Source: Defluviitaleaceae bacterium (lineage in GTDB: Bacteria; Bacillota; Clostridia; Lachnospirales; WRAX01). Taken from it: a DNA stretch of 64,000 bases. Below are positions 58,786 to 64,000 of the stretch, piece by piece. The position numbers and the translations under genes are program-made. Location: the NCBI GenBank assembly GCA_009779935.1, contig WRAX01000002.1, positions 52,428 to 116,427 of the forward strand, in the 5' to 3' direction. Positions within the stretch are counted from its first letter, which is position 1, and every line of letters begins with the position of its first letter. A model generated the notes under the pieces. The model saw only the letters and a program-made list of their open reading frames with translations. It ran no database searches and had not been told where the DNA came from.

Positions 58786-59817
58786 ATGTTTAGCAAAGAT
58801 TTAGGGATAGATTTGGGTACGGCCAACACACTGGTTTTTGTAAAAGGCAAAGGTATAGTGATGAGCGAACCATCAGTAGTAGCAGTAAATACCGAAAACC
58901 AAGAGGTTTTAGCAGTGGGTAATGAGGCGAAGATGATGATAGGGCGCACCCCTGGCAATATTGTTGCCATACGCCCCATGAAGGATGGGGTAATTGCCGA
59001 TTACGAAACAACACAGGCAATGCTAAAATATTTTATACGTAGGGCCATTGCAAAATCGGCATTTTCCAGCAAGCCACGTGTGGTGGTGTGCATACCCGCA
59101 GGGGTTACGGAGGTGGAAAAACGTGCCGTAATGGAAGCCACCATAACAGCAGGTGCCAAACCCACAGGTGCCTTTTTGATAGAGGAGCCCATGGCCGCAG
59201 CCATTGGTGCCGGCCTGCCCGTGGAGGAGCCCACGGGAAGTATGGTGGTGGATATTGGCGGCGGCACAAGCGAAATTGCTGTAATCTCGCTGGGGGGTAT
59301 TGTTGCAAGCAAATCCCTACGGGTGGCGGGGGATGAGCTGGACGAGCATATAATATCTTATGTTAAAAGGGAATACAGCCTTGCCATTGGCGAGCGCACA
59401 GCGGAAGATATAAAAATTAAAATAGGCTGCGTGTTTAACCCGGACCCTAATGTGAAAATGGACATACGTGGGCGGGATTTAATAAGCGGCCTGCCAAAAA
59501 CCGTAACCATTTCCAGTGACGAGGTGGGCCATGCGGTTTACGAGCCTGTAAACGCCATTTTGGATGCCATTAAGGTAACGCTGGAAAAAACCCCGCCCGA
59601 ACTTGCCAGTGATATTATGGAAAGCGGCATTATGCTTACAGGCGGCGGCGCACTTATCGGCGGCCTTGATAAGCTAATAAGCGTGGAAACAGGCATGCCC
59701 GTGAATATTGCAGACGAGCCGCTAAATTGCGTTGCCCAAGGCACAGGTATGGTGTTAGACCATATAACCGACCTTAAAAATAATGTGCTAATCAGCTCCA
59801 AAAAACTACGTATGTAA
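58786..59817 (+). CDS. mreB: Rod shape-determining protein MreB/Mbl
   Basis: [49 protein letters not shown]. Confidence 0.97.
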   Translation: MFSKDLGIDLGTANTLVFVKGKGIVMSEPSVVAVNTENQEVLAVGNEAKMMIGRTPGNIVAIRPMKDGVIADYETTQAMLKYFIRRAIAKSAFSSKPRVVVCIPAGVTEVEKRAVMEATITAGAKPTGAFLIEEPMAAAIGAGLPVEEPTGSMVVDIGGGTSEIAVISLGGIVASKSLRVAGDELDEHIISYVKREYSLAIGERTAEDIKIKIGCVFNPDPNVKMDIRGRDLISGLPKTVTISSDEVGHAVYEPVNAILDAIKVTLEKTPPELASDIMESGIMLTGGGALIGGLDKLISVETGMPVNIADEPLNCVAQGTGMVLDHITDLKNNVLISSKKLRM

Positions 59818-59866
59818 GCAGGCTATAAAACCCACAAACGTAACGTAGCGTAACGAAAGGAAAACC

Positions 59867-60718
59867 ATGGACTTTCTGCAAAAACACAAAAAGTTTTTTA
59901 TAATAGGCCTTGCAGGGCTATCCTTTATTATGATGGCCTTTACAGGGCGGGGCGGCTACCAGCAGGGGGCTATGCGCTCGTCTGTTGGTTTTGTTTTGTC
60001 CCATGGGCAGGCTTTTTTTGCAGGCATTGGCAACTGGTTTGCCGATAGATGGGATTTTTTAACAACCATGAATGATTTGCATGCAGAAAACACCCGCCTG
60101 CAAGATGAAAATAACCAAATGCAAATGGAGCTTGACAGGATGCTGCACTTAGCAAACGAAAACCGCATGCTTGCCGAAATGCTGGATTTGCACCTGCATT
60201 ATGACAATTATACAACCATGGGTGCAAACATAATTGCCCACGATACAACCAACTGGTACAACAACTTTACCATAGACAGGGGCAGGAATGACGGTATCAC
60301 CGTCAACATGGCTGTGCTTGCCCCCGGTGGGCTTGCCGGGCGCATTTCCGCCGTGGGTTTTAATTATGCCGTGGTAACGCCGCTTTTTGAGCATACATCC
60401 TTTGTGGCAGGGCAAGGCCTGCGCACGGGGGATTGGGGCATGGTGCAAGGGGATATAAACCTTAGCAGCCAAGGCTTGTTGCGTATGAATTATTTAGGGG
60501 CAGATGCGGATTTGATAGTGGGGGATTATATTATAACAAGTTCGGTTTCCTCCATCTTCCCGCCGGGTATACGTATTGGGCAAATTACGGATATTAGGCA
60601 GGGCAGCGGGGGTTGGCGCTATGCAACCATACAGCCCGCTGTGGATTTTGGTAACTTGTCCGCTGTTTTAATAATTACTGATAATTTTGAATTTATTTTT
60701 GAGAGTGAAAATGACTAA
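59867..60718 (+). CDS. mreC: Rod shape-determining protein MreC
   Basis: N-terminal TM plus coiled coil; VLAPGGLAGRISAVGFNYAVVTPL; follows mreB. Confidence 0.93.
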   Translation: MDFLQKHKKFFIIGLAGLSFIMMAFTGRGGYQQGAMRSSVGFVLSHGQAFFAGIGNWFADRWDFLTTMNDLHAENTRLQDENNQMQMELDRMLHLANENRMLAEMLDLHLHYDNYTTMGANIIAHDTTNWYNNFTIDRGRNDGITVNMAVLAPGGLAGRISAVGFNYAVVTPLFEHTSFVAGQGLRTGDWGMVQGDINLSSQGLLRMNYLGADADLIVGDYIITSSVSSIFPPGIRIGQITDIRQGSGGWRYATIQPAVDFGNLSAVLIITDNFEFIFESEND

Positions 60719-61233
60719 TGCGAATTGCCATATATTCTGCAATAATTTTATTTAACTTTTTCATATCATCCACATGGATGCAGCATTGGGCAATTGGCGG
60801 CATTGTGCCCAACACCACCCTAATAATTTTGGTATGCTATGCCCTTTTGCGGGATGATGTGGAAGGGGCAATAATGGGCTTTGCCGCAGGCCTTTTGTAT
60901 GATATTTTTTTTGGGCGCATTATTGGCGTATCCGCCCTGCTGTTAATGCTTACAGGTTTTTTTGCAGGCAAACCGTTTAGGGACTTTTTTAAGGATAATT
61001 ACATTGCCCCAATCATCATGGTGGCCGTGGCAAGCTTAACTTACGAATTTGCCTTTTACATCCTTAACTTTTTACTGTTGGGGCGCACCAACTTTATCCG
61101 CTACCTTGGTATGGTTATTTTACCAAGCACCGCCTATAATTTGGTGCTGGCCATATTTATATATCGGGCAATTTATTTGCTGGATGGGGCAATAAGCAAG
61201 CGAGAAGAGCGCAAACGAGGATTTATGAAATAA
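60718..61233 (+). CDS. mreD: Rod shape-determining protein MreD
   Basis: 171 aa polytopic; GFAAGLLYDIFFGRIIGVSALL; follows mreC. Confidence 0.93.
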   Translation: MRIAIYSAIILFNFFISSTWMQHWAIGGIVPNTTLIILVCYALLRDDVEGAIMGFAAGLLYDIFFGRIIGVSALLLMLTGFFAGKPFRDFFKDNYIAPIIMVAVASLTYEFAFYILNFLLLGRTNFIRYLGMVILPSTAYNLVLAIFIYRAIYLLDGAISKREERKRGFMK

Positions 61234-61294
61234 CTCTCCCGTAGGGCGGGGGCAAGGCGCATAACATACACCCCAAGGAAAGGAGCAAAGCATA

Positions 61295-63805
61295 ATGAAT
61301 GAATACAAAGAAAAAATTATAGATACACTAAAATTCTTCACAAACCGCATGTTTGTTTTAGCGGCAATTTGCATAGTGGGCTTTGGTGCCTTGGTTGTCA
61401 TCCTTTTCCAAAGGCAGATTGTGGAAGGCACCTATCACGTACCCACCGTAAGCACCTTTGCCCGCACCATCTCCGCCAATGCCCCAAGGGGGCAAATTTT
61501 TGATGTAAATGGCCGCCCGCTTGCTGTCAGCATCCCCGTATTTACCGTAATGCTGGACCCATCAGTAGTATTTAGCGAAATTTGGGGGCAGGATTTTGAT
61601 TTGAACGAGGCTTTTTTGCTGTTTATGCAGATAATGCAAAGGGGCGGCGAAGAAATACGTGTAGATGCCGAATTTATCATATCCCAAACCACCCCACGTA
61701 TCTTTACCGTATCCAGCGAAGCCACCATACGCCGCTGGCTTAACGATTTTCATCTGGATGGGGATTTAACGGCAACACAGGCATACACAGCTCTGCTGGC
61801 TTACTTCAACATACCCCAAACCTTAAATAGGGATGACCAGCACACGCTGCTCCTACTGCGCTCTGCTTTATATCTGCAAAGGTTTAATGTGGCACAAATC
61901 GGGCTGGCTATTGATATAGACCGGCGAACAGTAGCTGCCTTAGAGGAATTTAGCCACGCCATGCCCGGCGTTTATGTGGCAAGCGACTATATGCGCTATT
62001 ACCCCATGGGCAAATACCTTACCAATATCATCGGCTACCTAACCCGCATTTCTGCCGGGGATTTGGAGGCGAACCAGCACCTTGGCTACACCGCAAACGA
62101 CCTGTTTGGTGCCGCCGGCATAGAAAGGACAATGGAGCATTACCTGCGGGGTACCCGTGGCATAACCACCATAGAGGTGGATAACAACCGCCGCCGTGTA
62201 GGTGTTTTGGACAACCAAAACCCCCAATCAGGGCATGATATTTTTTTAACAATTGATGCAACCTTACAACGTAATTTGTACTATATTTTGGAAGATTATT
62301 TATCGGAAATATTGGTGCGTCGCCTGCGCAGTTTGGGCGCACCCTTCGCCCGGGATGTGCTAATATCCACCTTGGAATCTAATAATATCAACAGTTTGTT
62401 GATTATGGATGCGGATGACGCAGAAGTGTTTCCCGCTTCCTACACCGTGCGGGCATTTGTGCTTAATAATGGTGATATAGACCATGACGGAGATCACTTC
62501 CGCCGCAACCTTAATGAATTTATTGGGGAAAATATCGGCAATGGCCGCATAACCCTTGTAACCATGCTGGAAGTGATGGAAGAGCAGGGGGTTATCCGGT
62601 TTGCAACCTACGATAGGGCCAGGTTGCGGGCAGGGCAAATAACGCCGGCCAACTTCATCATCCATTTAGTGGAAACCCGCCAGCTAACCCCCCAAATGGT
62701 TAATATAGACCCGGCAACGGGCAGTATCGTCATCAGCTGTGTGGAAACAGGCGGCATTATTGCCGCTGTAAACTACCCCACCTTTGATGGTAACAATTTC
62801 CTACCCCACAGCCGTGATAATGCCTATATAACCAATTTGATGATAGACCCAACCCGCCCCCAACTTGCCCGCACGTTTACAGAGGCTATCGCCCCCGGCA
62901 GTACATTTAAGATGATAACAGGGCTTGCGGGCGTTTCCCAAGGGGTTATAACCCCCGAAACACGGTTTTTTTGCAGCGGTGTTTTCCGTGAAGCGGGCAG
63001 GCCGTACCTGCGTTGCCATAGCCACCACGGCAGCCTTAACCTTACACAGGCCATTGCCGCATCCTGCAACTACTTTTTTAACCGTGTAGCTTGGCAATTG
63101 GGCAACCCCCGTGATGGGCGCACCGTAGAAGGCATAACAACCCTAAATTACTACATGCAGGCTTTGGGGCTTGGCGCACCAACAGGCATAGAAGTGGAAG
63201 AAAACCGCATGTTTTGGGGGCTTAATAATGACATACCTGCGTTAGCATCCCCTGCATTGCGCATGGCGCAAGGCAACCCCGGCAGCTGGACGGCAGGTAT
63301 GACAAGCCATGTATCCATAGGCCAAGGCTACAATGCCTATTCCCCCACATCCATGGCAAAGGTGATGGCAACACTGGCAACCCAAGGCACAAGAATGGAA
63401 ATGACCCTGATAAACCGCATACAAGCGGCAGATGGCACAGTTACCCTAATACAGCCCGTGGTGGAATATCAAATGAATATAAGTGATACCCATTGGAATG
63501 CCATACACGAAGGCATGCGCATGGTTACACGCAGCAATATCGGCACGGGACGGGGCATTTTCGCAGGCTTTCCCATGGATGTGGGCATAAAATCAGGCAC
63601 AGCGGAAATTAGCGGGCGTGCCAGCCACTCCTCCTACGGCGGCTTTGCACCACTTGATAACCCCCAAATCGCTGCTTATGTGATGATACCCCACGGGGAC
63701 CAGCGGCTGATGTCCGCCATATCAGGCCACATACTGCGTGCCACCTTGGAGGAGTATTTTGGAATTAACAATACCACAACGCAAACCAATAACGGGATAA
63801 GATAA
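61295..63805 (+). CDS. mrdA: Penicillin-binding protein 2 (transpeptidase)
   Basis: PRGQIFDVNGRPLAVSIPVF dimerisation domain; PGSTFKMITGLAG (SxxK), SCNYFF, IKSGTAE (KSGT). Confidence 0.95.
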   Translation: MNEYKEKIIDTLKFFTNRMFVLAAICIVGFGALVVILFQRQIVEGTYHVPTVSTFARTISANAPRGQIFDVNGRPLAVSIPVFTVMLDPSVVFSEIWGQDFDLNEAFLLFMQIMQRGGEEIRVDAEFIISQTTPRIFTVSSEATIRRWLNDFHLDGDLTATQAYTALLAYFNIPQTLNRDDQHTLLLLRSALYLQRFNVAQIGLAIDIDRRTVAALEEFSHAMPGVYVASDYMRYYPMGKYLTNIIGYLTRISAGDLEANQHLGYTANDLFGAAGIERTMEHYLRGTRGITTIEVDNNRRRVGVLDNQNPQSGHDIFLTIDATLQRNLYYILEDYLSEILVRRLRSLGAPFARDVLISTLESNNINSLLIMDADDAEVFPASYTVRAFVLNNGDIDHDGDHFRRNLNEFIGENIGNGRITLVTMLEVMEEQGVIRFATYDRARLRAGQITPANFIIHLVETRQLTPQMVNIDPATGSIVISCVETGGIIAAVNYPTFDGNNFLPHSRDNAYITNLMIDPTRPQLARTFTEAIAPGSTFKMITGLAGVSQGVITPETRFFCSGVFREAGRPYLRCHSHHGSLNLTQAIAASCNYFFNRVAWQLGNPRDGRTVEGITTLNYYMQALGLGAPTGIEVEENRMFWGLNNDIPALASPALRMAQGNPGSWTAGMTSHVSIGQGYNAYSPTSMAKVMATLATQGTRMEMTLINRIQAADGTVTLIQPVVEYQMNISDTHWNAIHEGMRMVTRSNIGTGRGIFAGFPMDVGIKSGTAEISGRASHSSYGGFAPLDNPQIAAYVMIPHGDQRLMSAISGHILRATLEEYFGINNTTTQTNNGIR

Positions 63806-63828
63806 TCCCGTTTTGTTTGAGAGTGATT

Positions 63829-63855
63829 AAAAAGCCCTGTATACAGGGCTTTTTT
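63829..63855. terminator. Intrinsic terminator after PBP2
   Basis: AAAAAGCCCTGTATACAGGGCTTTTTT perfect palindrome with T-tract. Confidence 0.93.
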
Positions 63856-63893
63856 GTTTGAGTATAAGTAATTTGATTATATACCCCTTTAAC

Positions 63894-64000
63894 TTAAAAA
63901 ATCCCACACAAAGCCTCCATAAAATCATCATACTCTGGTAGTATTTTTCTCAACCTACCTTTCAGCCATGCCCAGTATTTTTCGATTTTATTGAGGTCTG
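63894..64000 (-). mobile_element. IS630-family (Tc1/mariner-like) transposase, C-terminal fragment running off the window edge
   Basis: Minus-strand translation ..DLNKIEKYWAWLKGRLRKILPEYDDFMEALCGIF* matches the IS630-type D(L)NxIExxWxxLK C-terminus. Confidence 0.8.

Noticed and set aside
63856-63866. 11-mer TATACTCAAAC shared (reverse complement) between the right-edge IS630 flank and the left flank/end of the 10.3 kb palindromic element (10319-10329)
   Set aside because: Orientation relative to element ends is opposite and the match is short; insufficient to claim that the palindrome is a MITE of that IS.
1-64000. tRNA or rRNA genes
   Set aside because: No acceptor/T-loop (GGTTCRANNCC-CCA-like) patterns or rRNA signatures were recognised by eye; a tRNAscan run would be needed to be certain.

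Overview
The window is a Firmicutes (probably Clostridia-like) chromosomal segment made mostly of core housekeeping clusters. Order: (1) nusA(partial)-ylxR-ylxQ-infB-[lipoprotein]-rbfA-nrnA-truB-ribF; (2) a GntR/ABC cassette, a small conserved ORF, a MATE pump, a CPBP protease, a HemZ-like radical SAM protein, a SLOG/DUF1273 protein and an ECF sigma factor with a large membrane-anchored partner; (3) the complete S10-spc-alpha ribosomal super-operon (rpsJ to rplQ, about 19.4-36.9 kb); (4) a small decaying accessory region, then sodA and a beta-lactamase-like protein; (5) efp/aroQ, yqfC-yqfD-phoH-pgpH-ybeY-[two lipoproteins]-era-yqzL-recO; (6) ltaE, mreB-mreC-mreD-PBP2, and the C-terminus of an IS630-type transposase at the right edge. 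I see no rRNA, tRNA or CRISPR. The most unusual signals are: (a) two tandem paralogous GyrI-like/effector-binding-domain proteins, plus an orphan coding fragment, inserted between rplB and rpsS; (b) an imperfect ~73 bp direct repeat of the rplQ 3' end and terminator bracketing a ~1.67 kb island; (c) a 158 bp nested palindromic element with perfect 25 bp terminal inverted repeats; (d) a RibF lacking the recognisable riboflavin-kinase motif, overlapping a convergent ABC permease; (e) a ~480 nt non-coding, stem-rich region behind a strong promoter upstream of sodA; (f) a 12 bp tandem repeat upstream of mreB; and (g) structured non-coding inserts inside the ribosomal operon. All identifications come from reading protein motifs and gene order. 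No database search was run.
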